64,000 nt of DNA from Pestalotiopsis fici W106-1 (GCF_000516985.1 NW_006917095.1:1555077-1619076); one strand, 5' to 3'. Counted from the first letter of the stretch, positions 47,821 through 61,600 are shown. Numbers and translations are program-made. Notes: a model not told the origin generated them from the sequence alone.

Positions 47821-48093
47821 GATCTGATGGCAACGCCTGTGGTCTTGTCACCTCAACCTATCCACCACGCGCATTCGCCTTTTCTGCAGCCCGAGGTGGT
47901 GCACACAGCTCCTCGATCGACTAGCCCCTTGTCACTATCGGCACCATCACCCCAGTTCATGTCGCCGCATACATTTCAACCTCACCACCATTACCACCGC
48001 CATTCATCATCCGCCTCGTCAGTACCCGTTCAGCCTCAGATCAAGAGGGAGCTCAGCAGGAGGCTTTCCGGGTACCTACGACAACCTTTCTAA
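47821..48093 (+). CDS. Possible alternative last exon of the Zn2Cys6 gene
   Basis: A frame of 91 codons, open in this phase from 47773, is rich in Pro, Ser and His (LSPQPIHHAHSP, HPHHHYHRH-like) and ends at 48093. Joining 47711 to 47821 (GTGTAC to CACCAG) would skip the stop at 47726 and keep phase, giving a 665-residue protein. The donor is weak, so this is a suggestion only. Confidence 0.35.
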   Translation, partial: DLMATPVVLSPQPIHHAHSPFLQPEVVHTAPRSTSPLSLSAPSPQFMSPHTFQPHHHYHRHSSSASSVPVQPQIKRELSRRLSGYLRQPF

Positions 48094-51000
48094 TGATTGT
48101 TCGACAACATTCAAACAGACGCAATTGTACAAACACATTCCTTTGACAGGATCGCACGATACCACGACACGTCACTATCGACACAATGATAGACACACTC
48201 CCTTTATGAATTAAAACGGCATATAATATCTGACCGGGTCAGTCCTTACGGCATCAACAAGACACAGCATCATAGACACTCCTTTTTTCCAAGACAGCGG
48301 CATTATAGACCATTACGCTCCTTACGACTTTTACGAGGATCTCTATACACGGCATAGAATCTCATCCGCTCCCTACCAAAAAAGCATTTGATTTACAACT
48401 TTACACGATACCCAGCTTCCAAATTGCATAGCGACTGTTTAAATTTTTTCGATCGGGGGAACACCAAAAAAGATTGGTCAGCGAGAGGACCATCAAATGC
48501 ATTGGGCGGCGTTACATTTGTTTTTTTGTCTTTTTTTGTGGACTAATGTCGGTCCTTGGGTATATAAATGGAAACGAGAACATTGCCAGTCAATGTCGTC
48601 GCGCGGAACAACGAGGGAGTTATAGGCGCCTGAGCGTGACAGGATATCGCAGCAGTGATTTTGGCGGACGATTCGCAAATTCGAGCGGAAAGGTTATATG
48701 ATCAATCATGTTCTCTCTCACAGTTATGTTCTCTCAGAGGCCAGGTCGAGTGAGTGGTGTTGGTGACAGGTGGCAATGTTGTTGTTCTTGTTCAGCATAC
48801 GTGTGAGACAGGGTCCGACGGAGCCCGCCAATGCCTGGGATCTAATAATAATAATAATTGATTGGTGGTTTGCATCTGTTTTTCATTGTCTATATTGTCT
48901 ACGTGCTCTCCCTCTCTATCTCTCTCTCTTTTGCGACTATTGACCAAGTGCCGAACATGATGTGATCAAAACCAAAGAGGACCATGACGTAGGTAGGTCG
49001 GCACCGGTTCAATTGACCAGCGGGATACCATATTGATTTCGGTAATCATATTCCGCACGAATGCAGATAGCAGTTATAGTAAGAACCAATCAAGAAACGG
49101 ACAAAAACGTGTGCTAGACCGGGGGTAACATGGCCGGGCTAGTATCGTTATAGCGCCCGTCTTCTTTTTTCCCCCCATCCTATACGAGCTTTTTTTTCCC
49201 TCCCCACTGGCACGCGGCTGGGCCACAAGAGGACTAGCTCAGACTATTCTTAGGATTTCGCTTAAGCCGGTGCGTGCGTGTGCGGGCAATTATCTGCTTG
49301 CAGGACATGGCTTGGATTGGCGAGAGGCAGTCAGAGAGGGTGTGTGTGTGTTGATGCAGCAAGTATATACTGTATGGTGATTGGGTAATGCAAGACCAAT
49401 AGTAAAAACACTCGTAGCAGCATCCCTTGTGGGAGACGAAAAGTGACGGAAAACCCGGCGCGTGTTGTGCGGTGAAATATAGGATAAGCTATGTTTGGGA
49501 TAGCAGAGCCGCCGTTGGGAAGGGATACGGGATTCAATTTTGTCAAATCAGAAAAATCGGCTTTCTTCCCCCCATGGCTTCCCATGTTATATTTCGCTTT
49601 GTTTTTTGTGATGCTTGTTTGATACATGGTACTGCTTCATGCAGGACCCTCCAAGCAAGCCACGTACAGGCAACACCGTTATTCCATTGCCCTTGCAAAG
49701 TCTCTCCCTCTCGGTTCATTCCGGCGGCTGGCTTTTTAGCTGCTTGCCCTTGTTCCTGCATGTGAGATACGGTAGGGCAGGGCCGCAGCGCATGAAGTAA
49801 AGAGGCTGGGGAGGGAAAAATCGAAGAGATCTTGTTTCTGTTTGGCTCGTTTCTGCTTGCTGAGGAACTTTTGGTCGATAATAGGCGGGCGGAGTGTAGT
49901 ATTGACCACGCCCGCGGGTCGGATACATTGCTGCTGGTCACGGCTCGGGGACCTCGTGATTTCTTGCTGCACACGCATACGATGAGTCTCTCGCGTACTG
50001 GAGGATGGCTCGATACGTCTTGCCTTCTGTGAATGAGTATCATCTGTCTTTTGCTGCAAACAATCTAGAAAGTCTCCTGCTTCTTTCTTGCACCTCAGCA
50101 ACCGGTACCGCGCCCCGGGCTAAAGAGGTGGTCGGCAATGCATATACTCACCGTTTCGGCTGCGAAAACGTGGAGAACGAGGTACCGTACATTACATGAC
50201 AAGAACAACGCACAAACCAATGCACGACTCTATTGCCTAATTGGGACACCTTTTGAGATGCGTGCCCAACTGAGACGACGCGATCAATGGTTTGACTACC
50301 TCTGTGTACACTATCACCCGACTTTGACATGAGACAGTTACTTCCTTTTCGCGCCGGAAAAGAATAGTCAACGCTAAAGTTTCTCCTGCCCCGTAGATAA
50401 AATAGACCGGACTGTAACGACGACGTCATTAGTCGGTTATCTGTCAACCATAAGCTTTGATGGATTCATTAGCTTGGTGTACCTGCCAAGAAGTGTTGCG
50501 AAATATGCTTGTATATTGACCGAGTTTGGCGACGGGCCTTGATTTTCTAGCCTTACAGTGATAATATTTCATACGAGCAAGGCCTCCAACGGCTTTCTCG
50601 ACATGTCACTTGCATTTTGCCTCTTTGAGCCACAGGTTTACTCTACTTCTTCTGGAAATAAACTGATGTTTCTCACAAGAAACATGTACCATTCGCTATT
50701 CTCCCAACTCGTGGTTAGTGATGTGTACGTCGCGTACCCGCGATTGTCAGTGTTATGGCTCCGCTTACATACACATCAGGCCATTATTATGCAGATTACT
50801 AAACAAGACTATCCAGCTATCGAATGATAGTTACAGTGGAAAATCATCCGAGTACGATCCGCCGAGTACGACTGAGCTAAATGCTTAGCTTGAGCTGGAT
50901 AGGAAGTGCTAGATGAAATCAGATGCGACATCACGCTACTTAGTTGCTAAAGATATTGCCGCACCAGTTAGCATGTCGCTCTGATTTGAGAGTCATTGCA

Positions 51001-54000
51001 GATCCTGCTTAGTGGAAGGGGCGCCCACAGCAAAACTCAACCGGCGGCAGTCGTCGGTGGCGGCTACAACGTTGCGAGAGTTGCGAGGTGAGGATCATTC
51101 AGGGTCCTGCTGGATGAAGGTTTATTAGTGTTGGCGCATTTTTAACGCACTTTTATCTCTCCTGCATATGTCAATCTATTATTAAAAGACATCAAGTTAT
51201 GTATTTTCCTACTATACCTAACCACCGCTATCCGGAATCAAGATATATACATGATGACTCGTGGACGTGAAGTACCGATACGTGCCGAATCACTAATGAA
51301 CATCAGAACTCATGCAGACTAGGAAATGGTTTTATCTCGGAAATACTTATTACTATTTTATTTACTTGTATTTCGCAAGTTACGGCAAAATAACAACGAC
51401 AAGGAAGATGCCAGCGCCTCATGTGTCTTTTCAGCGCTGTAACTTGCGTACCTGTTAAAACACCACAATATAACTCATCATGTTTCATGACAGGGCATAA
51501 TATATCTGCTTACTTAACTTGGTACCTAATTTTCATGTTTGTGTTTAATTCTTCGTTCGGCAAGTACTCACATGATACTTGGTTCTTCAAGGTACTTGGA
51601 TGGTACTCATCCCCAGAAGTGCAATGCGACTTGGGATGGATCGTGCAATAGTCACACTCTGACTCAGTGGCTATCATGTACAAACAGTTCATCTGTACAA
51701 TTATATCGGACCGAGGTTCACGAAAGAAGGTTTGCTCAAGAAGTGACGTCTTCACTATGCTTGGACTCATGCGGAATCCAAGATTATCGCTTCATCTCAA
51801 ATCCATGACGGTTCATTTTGAATTATACCGATCTTCTTGCCTAGTCACGAGATGGGGGTTATTTAAAAGTGTCTGCGGGAGGATAGACCATCATGCGTCT
51901 AGTGCTACCATTCGCCAGTCGTTGGGCAACTAACAAGAGGTAAGTATGTGTATCCGCGTGGCCACTCAGTGCTCACATTACCTCGACGTACTGCAGTTAC
52001 AAGGCAGGGACTCGAGCTATTACCAGGCGCACTGTATACTTGTGCTCTTCTTCTTGGCTGTCTTCTAAACCCTAGAAGAGCAATAAATCATATATGCAAT
52101 AGTCAAGGTGAGAATGCTTGCGCTGTCGTTTCCCGGCATGTACTTGTGAATGTATCAGTCGCCTCTCGCTGTATGCGAACAACTGCAGTTCCAAAAGGTG
52201 GCACAGTTCCTGCCTTAGTCGGCATCCTGCCATTTGGGTTTGCACGTTGACTACTTACACTTGTCTTCCCGAAGGATCAGTATAGAAGCAGTGCAAGGAT
52301 AGCAATGTAGAACAAAATATACAATAGAAAATAAAGCGTATTCGCCAAAGCTACATGTATACGACACTCATGAATTCATGCACTCAAATCAGAATATAGG
52401 TCGACACACCATCGTGTACCCCTCCTGGATGTAATGTTTTATGGCGACTGGCTTCATCAAGTATAACCGTCTGCCAAGTCTTTCATTGGCAATAATGGGC
52501 GAAAAGTTTCAGATCGTGGTAATCAACTGCCAGAGCCCCAACTCGAGACGAATCATGCGCAGAGACTGCGCATTTCAGGTGAATGACTGAGTTTCTGAGC
52601 AGGATTAAGAGAAGAGGAGACGTCCCTCACCGCTTGACAGCAAGATTACGCGGCCACGAGCGTGACTTCTGCTGGCCTGTAGGTATGCAAGCAGAGAGGG
52701 AGCCGCGACCAGAAAAGCTCGTATTCGGTTGATCCTGCCGTTAGCCTAGACCTTGCATACAGATCGGGATACACATGCGAAAAAGATGTACGAAAGCTTC
52801 CATCGAAGGGATCATCGTTCCTTGCAGATGTCTTGTCTGCCACGCACATGTCGTTCAAGGTGATCAATATCCAGTGACTCTGAGTACAAACACGTTACAA
52901 TAACATGTCAGACATGCAGATTTGAGTACTTTTTTCTGCCATCTGCATCGTTCCCCTGGCTTGTCTTTTGTCGGCGTACAAGGGTCGCAGGAGGGTGAGG
53001 GGTCCTTTGGTGTAACACAAACGGGAGATCGCCGGCGAGGGTCGGCGTTTCAATAGTACAGACGTTGAACACTTACACCCAAGTACACTTGGTACAATAG
53101 CGCTTGATACACAGAAGAATACAAAAGGTCCAGAAAAGAAAAACAAAACTGGACAGGCACAGCGGTGCTCGTGTCACGACGGGAATGCCATGGGGCGCAA
53201 CGGCCAAGTGACATGTGTCGTGAACCTTACCCATGTATAGCAAGAAGAATTATCGTGTATAGTTCGTGCAGTACTTGGGGAAATGGTGCACGAAGACGCT
53301 GACAAAAGGCATGCGTGTCTCGGGGAGCTACCTTGAATGACGTCCCCCTTTCAGTACGTTCTTGCCGGATGAGATGGCTGGCTCAGATGGGCCTGCGCCT
53401 CTTCTGCTTCTCTACTGGGACCATTTCATCTACCTGTAAGTCTAGAGTTGTACTAAGCTAGACGCACGTGTCTATCCGTGTGGCTGTGCCAGTGTGATGC
53501 AGGGATCCAAGGATAAAAACGTGCTTTAATTTGAAGTTGGACTTCCATGAGAGAGGTCGAATGTGGGTTGTATTGCCATTGCTTACCTAGGTAGTCTGCT
53601 TACATGCATACTTCACAAACACAAAGCACGGCATCACAGCCGGCATAAAATAGGAATTGGAATAGCTTTTGTACTCATGAGTATCCAGATCCTATTGGAT
53701 GCTCCTTTTGTCACGTGAAAGCTCAATAGAAATAGTCTGTGAATGGATGACTACACTAAGCTCGATTATTACAATGCCAACGTTCACATTCAAGACTTCC
53801 GATTCAATTGCAAATTCAGTTTTGCATCATAATCATCTGATATATGCCGTAATAATATGTATCAAAGATAAAATCCTCATCGAATCGAAAAAAAGACGCC
53901 AAAAAGGGATAAGGAAATTCCACGAGACCCAAGGTGTTGCGCTTGTGACCGTTGAACAAGATAATGCAAAACTAAAATAGAAGTTATCTTCCAAAGCCGT

Positions 54001-54746
54001 CCAGGACCATAAATGAATGTTTATCGTGGTCTGATCTAGGTTTTGTCGTGGAAAGCTTTCGGTATTCTTGCAACATTCACCAAAAGAAGAAGAAACTTCC
54101 AGTAAGTTCCAAGGAGTAACACTGCAGTCACGTCAGGTCTGCGATGGCCAGCATCGACTAAGAGTATACTTAGATTTTATGACATATACAAGCCAGAAGG
54201 ATACTATGTCCACAAATGATTTATTGGATGGAGAGTGACAGATGCAGTGCCTAGCTCAACAAAGTTGAATCACGACCATAGAAACTATTATTGATGCCAT
54301 AGCGGCCAGAGCAACACAAAGAGGGATCAATATAATGGGCAATCGCATTCATCTCACATCAGAAATATTTTGAAGTCCAAGGGAAATGATCAAGTGCGTG
54401 ATAGAGAGGGAAAGACAGGATTCCACCTCTTTCAAACGGCATACTAAACAACCATCTCTGATGCTCAATGATGGCAACAAAGCTGGCTCACAAGATGCGC
54501 AACTTTGGATCATTCCGCACCCTACACGACAACTGTTTGAGAGGATCAAAAATGAGGCACAGGCCCAAATGAGATGGAGATCATGGCGAGGCTGAGGTAT
54601 GCCTGTAATCAGCTGATCACGTGCAGTTCTTTGCTCACCCATGATCCAACTGCAGCTGGGCACAACTTCCCCGCACACGAAGCCTTCTTGCAATGAGTAG
54701 CATCATTAACACGAGCCAACGTGGCGCAAGTGGCCAGTGACTTGCA
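48094..54746. other. 6.6-kb stretch without a recognisable gene
   Basis: The first 600 bp probably includes the 3' untranslated region of the regulator. The rest shows no domain-bearing frame on either strand. It has short simple repeats (an AAT run near 48845, a TG run near 49340) and is slightly AT-richer from about 50400 onward, without RIP features. The last few hundred bases must hold the promoter of the NLR-like gene. Confidence 0.45.
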
Positions 54747-57700
54747 ATGTCTCAACGGGCAGAAACCCCCTTGAGGATCCTCTCTCTAGGTAAGAGTCGC
54801 CTACCTTCTGGTCTTTGGGTCTCAATCAAGTTAACCGCTTCAACCCCAGATGGGGGAGGCATCCGTGGGAAATCGAGCCTTTTGATCCTCGAGTCCATCA
54901 TGGAAGACATTCGCCAATCTGAGGGACTCGATGAGACACCCAGACCATGCGACAGGTTTGACTTGATAGGGGGCACAAGCACCGGCGGGATCATCGCCAT
55001 CATGCTTGGCAGGCTAGGCATGACTGTCGACGAGTGTATCCGTGCTTACGACCAAGTCGGGGAGGCAGCCTTTACTCCTAAAACTCGATCGCGATTGAGT
55101 ATCGCACCGCCCAGAGGCGCATATTCCGCTACCAACCTTGAAGAAGCCATAAAAAAAGTGGTTAGGACCAACTGTGTGGAACGTTCTTGTTCAAGAACGA
55201 GAAGACAAGGTCAATCCACAACCGACACATGTCCACACAGCGAAATGAGGTTTCGAGAGAGAAAATGCACAAAAACGTACGTTGGTAGATTTCTTTCTGT
55301 CTCGAGGGGTATAATCCAAGATTTCCTTTCGCTTTTGTTTCATTATGACTTATGCGATATATTATATGATGCCCGAAACTTTCGGAGTGCGAAAATGGTC
55401 TTGCAGGTCTCAGCATTAGCACCAACCATAACAGGTCCGCTAACAGGCTATAGTGTTGTCCTAGCTATAACAAAAGACAATGTGGATGCCCCACCCACTC
55501 TTTTTACCACCTACGACACCAGCGCTGCCTTTGAGGGTTGCACAATATGGCAAATTGCCCGAGCGACATCGGCCGCGACCACCTTCTTCAAACCGATACA
55601 ACTTGGCCGCGACAAGATTGACTTTATCGACGCGGGGTTCGGACATAACAATCCATGCGAAGTCTTGATTGAGGAGGCTCAGCGCCAGTATCCCCATCGC
55701 AAGCATTTGCAAGTCCTCAGTATTGGTACCGGACTTGGAAACGTCGTTTCCATCAAGGATTCCAGAGTGTCGATACTGAAGGCTCTGAAGAAAATGGCGA
55801 CAACGTCGAAAAATGTGGCGACAAGACTCGAAGATCGCTATGGTGGAAGCGGCAGCTATTATCGATTCAACGTCGAACGCGGTCTCGAAGATATCACCCT
55901 CTCAGATTGGCAGAAAACAAGCAACATCTCTGCACACACTGGCAATTACCTGAGGGAGAATCGACGAGCAGTCAGTGCTTTCGTCCGCAGATTTCTTGCC
56001 GAGCCAACACAAGAGGAAGCCGGTGTGGCTGAGCTTGAACCACAATCTAGTAGTTAGTCATACGAACAGCTTATATAGGAAAATGGCTGATCTGGATTCT
56101 AGGCCGTACCCACTACTATCTCCCTCTCCAAGAGAATGAATACTTTGTAAGACGCGCCAAGTTACTTGACGCTGTCCACAAAAAGTTGTTCAAAGAATGT
56201 CGCCGAGAAGTCGCATTGGTAGGCCTGGGCGGTGCAGGCAAAACCCAGATTGCACTTCAATTCGCACACGATGTCATGCAAAGCAGATGGGACAGAAGCA
56301 TTTTCTGGATCTCAGCGCTGAGCAATGAAAGTTTCGACCAGTCGTGCTCGGCCATCATAAATATGCTCCGCATCCAAAACGGCAAGGAAGATCCCAAAGA
56401 CTTGTTACGCAGCTATTTCGGATCAAATGAGACCGAGAAGTGTCTCGTCATTGTGGATAATGCTGATGATGGCGAGATACTATACGGCAAGAACGATTCT
56501 GGTGGTCTCTACGAGTATTTATCGGGGCTTCAGCACGTACAAATACTCTTCACAACTCGGTCTGACGAACTAGCAAGAAAGAACGTCCAACGTGAGGTAA
56601 TTCATGTCACCGATATGGAAGCAGGTGAAGCAACAACACTCTTGAAGAAGCTGGCCGTCCCCGGGATACTTCTACAAGATGAGAGGCAGGTCATGAAACT
56701 GCTTGACAAACTCACCTATCTTCCGCTGGCAATATCTCAAGCCGCCGCCTATTTGAGACGCAACGACATTTCGATTGCTAGGTATCTCGAGCTTCTCCAT
56801 GGCGGGGAGGGAAGCATGGTCGATCTCATGAGCCGAGAATTCAATGATAGCACGCTTCATGAGAAGTCGCAAAGGGCCATAGCAACCACGTGGCTCGTAT
56901 CATTTGATCAGATACGGAAGACTGATGTGTTTGCTGCCGAAATACTCGCTTTCCTGTCGTGCATCGAGCCAAAAGCGATACCCGAATCATTGCTCGAGGG
57001 TTTTCGTAATCACACAAAATTGGAGACAATCGAAGCCCTCGGCACGCTTTCTGCATATTCATTCGTCAAGAGGCGAGCGGACGGGAAGTTCTTGGATATG
57101 CATAGTCTTGTCCATTTGGCCGTTCGTATATGGTTAAAAGAAAGTCAACAGACCAAGACAACAACTCAAGTTGCTTTTGAACAGATCAACAAGGAGTTCC
57201 CATCGGATGAGTGGGAGAATCGCATGATCTGGCGAAAGTACATGCCACATGCTCTAAAGATCTTGCAAGACAAGTCGACATATGACACGAGAACGAGACA
57301 CGATCTCAACTATTGGGTCGGGCGCTGCCTAGATTCCGAGGGAAGGTACTCGGACGCTATCACTAGGCTGGAAGAAGCTTTTCACTGGAGCAAACAACAC
57401 CTTCGGGAAGACGACTCAGTTCGGCTGAATACACAACACACGTTGGCATCAGCATGTCTTGCAGACGGGCAGATAAAAAAAGCAATTAGATTACTGAAGA
57501 ACGTGGTCCGCATTGAATCGATATTAGCAGAAGACGACTCTAATCGATTAGGATCGCAACACGCGCTGGCATCAGCATATCTTAAAAACGGGCAAATAAA
57601 AGATGCAATTGGATTACTAGAGCACGTGGTCCGCATTCAGTCGACGTTAGCAGAAGACCACCCTAATCGATTATCAACGCAACACCAGCTGGCATCAGCA

Positions 57701-58144
57701 TATCTTGACAACAGGCAGATGGAAGATGCAATTGGATTACTGGAGCACGTGGTCCGCGTAAGGTCGACGTGGGCAGAAGACCATCCTTATCGATTATCAA
57801 CGCAACACCAGCTGGCATTTGCATATCTTGACAACGGGCAGATAAAAGATGCAATTAATTTACTGGAGCACGTGGTCCGCATTAAGTCGACGTTAGCAGA
57901 AGACCACCCTAGTCGATTAGTATCGCGATACGAGCTTGGCTGGGCTTATCTGAGAAATGGAAATGCGAGTAGAGCAGCCGAGCTGCTTGAACCTGTCGTT
58001 GCCATTCGAAACAGGATACTCGCAGACGACGACCCAAGGCGATTAAGGTCAGTGGAGCTCCTCGCGCGGATCCATGAAGCATTGCGAGACTCGGACGATA
58101 CTGGAAAGAAGAAGTCACGAGGTCACAGGTATCGTCGAGTATGA
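54747..58144 (+). CDS. NLR-like receptor: patatin - NB-ARC - TPR
   Basis: The exons are 54747-54789, 54850-55276, 55454-56052 and 56103-58144 (introns of 60, 177 and 50 nt, all GT-AG and in phase), giving 1036 residues. Residues 1-340 are a patatin-like phospholipase: DGGGIRG at 15-21, nucleophile Ser58 in GTSTGG, and a DAG acid near Asp216. Residues about 360-770 are an NB-ARC STAND module with a P-loop GLGGAGKT (397-404), a Walker-B-like VIVDNADD (Asp475) and TTRSDE. Residues about 797-1003 are tandem TPR units of 41 residues. Fungal proteins of this build act in non-self recognition and cell death, with the repeats sensing a ligand and the N domain as effector. Both catalytic residues are kept, so the effector may be active. 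Confidence 0.9.
57422..58039 (+). repeat. Tandem 123-bp TPR-coding repeats
   Basis: Unit starts, marked by CGATTA or a variant, fall at 57422, 57545, 57668, 57791 and 57914, exactly 123 bp apart. A sixth, diverged unit starts near 58040. Units 3 and 4 differ at about 17 of 123 positions by eye. Each unit encodes one 41-residue helix pair (QHxLAxAYLxNGQIxDAI). Confidence 0.9.
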
Positions 58145-58617
58145 TATTCAATAATATCTTGATACTTCATTTCCAACACCGACCCTGCTTTTGAATGACC
58201 ATAGTAAAGCTGACGTACGGGGCTGACTGCTCATTCCATGCTGTCCAAGACAATCCGTACCATGATCATGCCAAGAGAATCAAATCATCTCAACGGTTAC
58301 CGAGCAGTCTTCAAAGACATGGGACAACATGGCGAAGCAATTATACCGTTCCAAGACAGCCCCGTCAGCTGCATTACCGGGTATGTCACAATTTTATCAT
58401 GGGAACTCTGAATCACGTTGAATATGACTGTCTTGATTGAACGATGGAGGTATATCCTATTTATATCCCTCGCGCTGTATGCATGCGCCTAAGTGTAAAA
58501 TACCACAAGCAGCTGATTGAGCTGTATCTCTAAACTCCGTGCAAGATGCAATTATAAAACATCAAAAAAAACAAAGCGTCAGCGTTCCTGAAAAAATAAC
58601 GACTTGTCATCTTCCGA
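58145..58617. other. Short intergenic stretch between convergent genes
   Basis: It separates the NLR-like gene from the GATA-factor gene and should hold both 3' ends. No gene was seen. Confidence 0.5.
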
Positions 58618-61600
58618 CTAAGCTTTTCGCGCTTGGCCATTCTCGTCCATCTTGTTGCTATTGTTACAAAGAGTCTGGAAATGTTCCCAGATATCGATGT
58701 CGTCGGCGCCAAAACTAATATGCTGGTGTAACGTGGGTGGCGAGCTAGGCATCACCTCATCCGTGCCCAGAAGATTGCCAAAGTCCCAGGGAGCATCAAG
58801 CGGGTGCTGTGGCCCATTCTCGGTATGGGGCAGGTCGCCAAATCTCTCAGAATGTAACTTGCTATATGGGACGATCTCTAATGCGGATCCCGATGCCACA
58901 GGCCCAACGATGAAATCACCCGCTTCAGCAAGAAGCTTGTTAATGGATTTGGTGAAGGGCGATTCAGGAGGCCGACCGTCATCTGGGAGCTGCGATTGAA
59001 GGCCTGCCACTCTAGGGGACCGCCTGATGATCGCCGCATTAGAGCGTGGGGTCCTTGAAGGTGTTTGCTGGACAGCAAGTCCTTGTGCCGGAGATCTGAT
59101 CGAGCGCACAGACCTAATCGACTTGGATACACTTCTAGTGACCGGTCGGTGACTGGGCGTGAGCCGATTTGGGGTCTTGAAAGTGCCGCTAGGAACAGAT
59201 TTGGGAGGAGGCGTTGAAGGTCGGGCAGGCGTACCAAACAGGTCAGCCATGTCGTCTGTTTCTATTGGAGCAGCATTCTCCTTGCCATCCACAGTGTTGT
59301 CCTCCTTGGACCGCATAAAATCATCAGCGGTCTGCACTACATTAACGGCAATCTCGCCCAGAATCTTTTGCTCGCCTTCTTTGCGTGGCGAGGGGAACAG
59401 GAGGCGCCTCGTGGTCCCAAACTCATCATCAAGAGCTATGGGACTTGCTGGGGACTTTCCGCTACCTCTGGAATGTGTTGAACCACGAGAATGAGTTGAT
59501 CCAGGTCCTTGTTGTTCTTCACTGGTCCCGCTTGGTCCGTTTCCCGCAAGCTGTGTCGACTCAAAAGGGTTGGGAAGTTCATCCTTGGGCGAAAAGACAC
59601 CGTCAAACCCCAGAGGATCGGTCATAAGCCCTGCGTCAGATGTTGGATTCACCTGAGATCCGCTCTTTGTGCGAGGCTTTCTGGATCGCGGCGCTCTGGA
59701 ACCCTTCTCACTTGGATCCTTCCTTTTTCTTGTCTGGCCGAGGCGTTGCTGATCCTTCTCCCACTTGTCAGCTGGTCGGGGTTGTTTCCACTTGGAGAAC
59801 CAAAGTCCACAAGGGTTGCATAGAATGAGCTCATTCCATGCGCTCTTGTCTTCATTGGGCCCCAGGCACTTCTTGATCATTTCGTACGAGGTAATGGCTC
59901 CATCGCTAGCCTGCGTCAGAATGTTGATTGCGGTGACATGGCCTGGCTTATCCGAATAAATATGGAAACTTGGCACACCCGTCTGTACTTGCTTGTAGAT
60001 CTTGCGCCACGTTGGAGTCTCGATGGCTCCGCAGTTGCTACAGAACGGCGGCATTCGTCCCGCAGCAATCGCTTCCTCAAGTCTCTGCTTGATCGTCTGC
60101 TTCTTGACGGCATTCTTGTTGTAAGCAGCATCTGTTTGTGGGTGTGGTGGTTCCGAGCCCATATTGAATGATCGAGGGCATACAGGATCGCTTGCTGGTA
60201 CCATTGGTGGGAGTTCTGGCTCTTCAGCACCGTCGTGGCTTGATCTTGGAACAGATTGCAGCTCCATCGCGCGAGCCGATCCTTCGCGCTCAATTGTCTG
60301 CTTGATCTCGGACTGCATTTGAATATCAGACGGGCTGAAAGTCTGTGTATCTGTAGCTAGACCTTCAAAGGATTGCGTATTTTGCTGCCCAAGACCATCC
60401 ATGAATACCTTTTCCAAGTCTTCAAAGTCGTCCTGCGACTGTACATCTCCGACCTCGTTGGTCGTGGGCGGCTCCTGAGGGATGACTATCTCAGGTGTTG
60501 GGATTTGATATCTATTCTGAGGTGTATGAGATCTTGTGTTTTCAATCTGAAAGGGTGTATCCATGGAGTTCATGGCTTGCTCTTCTGCTTGCTTGTGATA
60601 ATGTGCCTGATGATTGGGCGGGTTATATATCGAGGTCGTGGGCAGCAGCTCAGGAGGTCCAGGTGTCTCGGTTTGAATTATGAGCCCACCACTTTGTGAA
60701 AGATGCTCGCTCTGCTCGTTTTTCAGGGGTTGCTGCTTCTTCGCGCGGCTCTTGCGCGGCTTCGGCTTCGGCTTTGATGTCTCTGCAGCAGGTGCTGGTG
60801 GCTGTGTTTGTGTCTTGCCAGCTTCTTCGTCATCAAGTCGACTGCCAAATTGCTCGACGCCGCCACTCATGAAACCAGAATCTATCTGCTGTGCTCGCAT
60901 TGGAGGCAGAATCGGACTAGAAGGAGCTGGACTCGAACGCGCGCTCGGATACATGACTGATCTGGGAACAGGTGGTGAAGAGCCAATATCGGCAGGGCTA
61001 GGACCCTCACTATACTGGGACGGAGAGGGCGCAAGAGAATCAGTAGGCGACCTGGCATCTGGTCCAAAGGATGTCGGCCGATTCACATCCAGAAACGAAT
61101 TTGTGTATGCCCCATTCTGCTCAGAAAAGTTTGAGCTCGACAGCCGCCTCAGCTGGCTTGGTGGTGGTGGATGTTGCTGAATAGGGCCAGGCAATGGTCG
61201 ATGGGTAGGCACAGGCGTAGGGGCTCTAGGCACCTCTTGTAAATGATTCCCAGGTGCTCCTTCACCACCAAGACTGACTGGTCGAAAATTTCGCAAAGAA
61301 CCAGAAGTGCTTGCTGCCACACGAAGAGATTCTGGTGCAGAGCCAAACGTCGCAGTATTACTTCGTTCAACCTTGGTCGTCTTGGCCCGTTTCTTAGCTC
61401 GTGGTGGTTCGTCGCCGTCAGTGCCATCCTCGTAGCCAGAAGTACTGCCCTCGACTGGGAGCGGGTTCTTGCGCGGTCGGCCTCGAGGTCTGCCCGTGGA
61501 AGCTCTAGAGGATGGTCTCGATGATGGACGTGGCTGCACAGTTGTGGATACATTGACTGGTGCAACTACGGCTTGTTGCTGTTGTGGGCTCTGCGTGAAT

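Noticed and set aside
52727..52739. GGTTGATCCTGCC, identical to the start of fungal 18S rRNA
   Set aside because: The match stops after 13 bases and no rRNA sequence follows.
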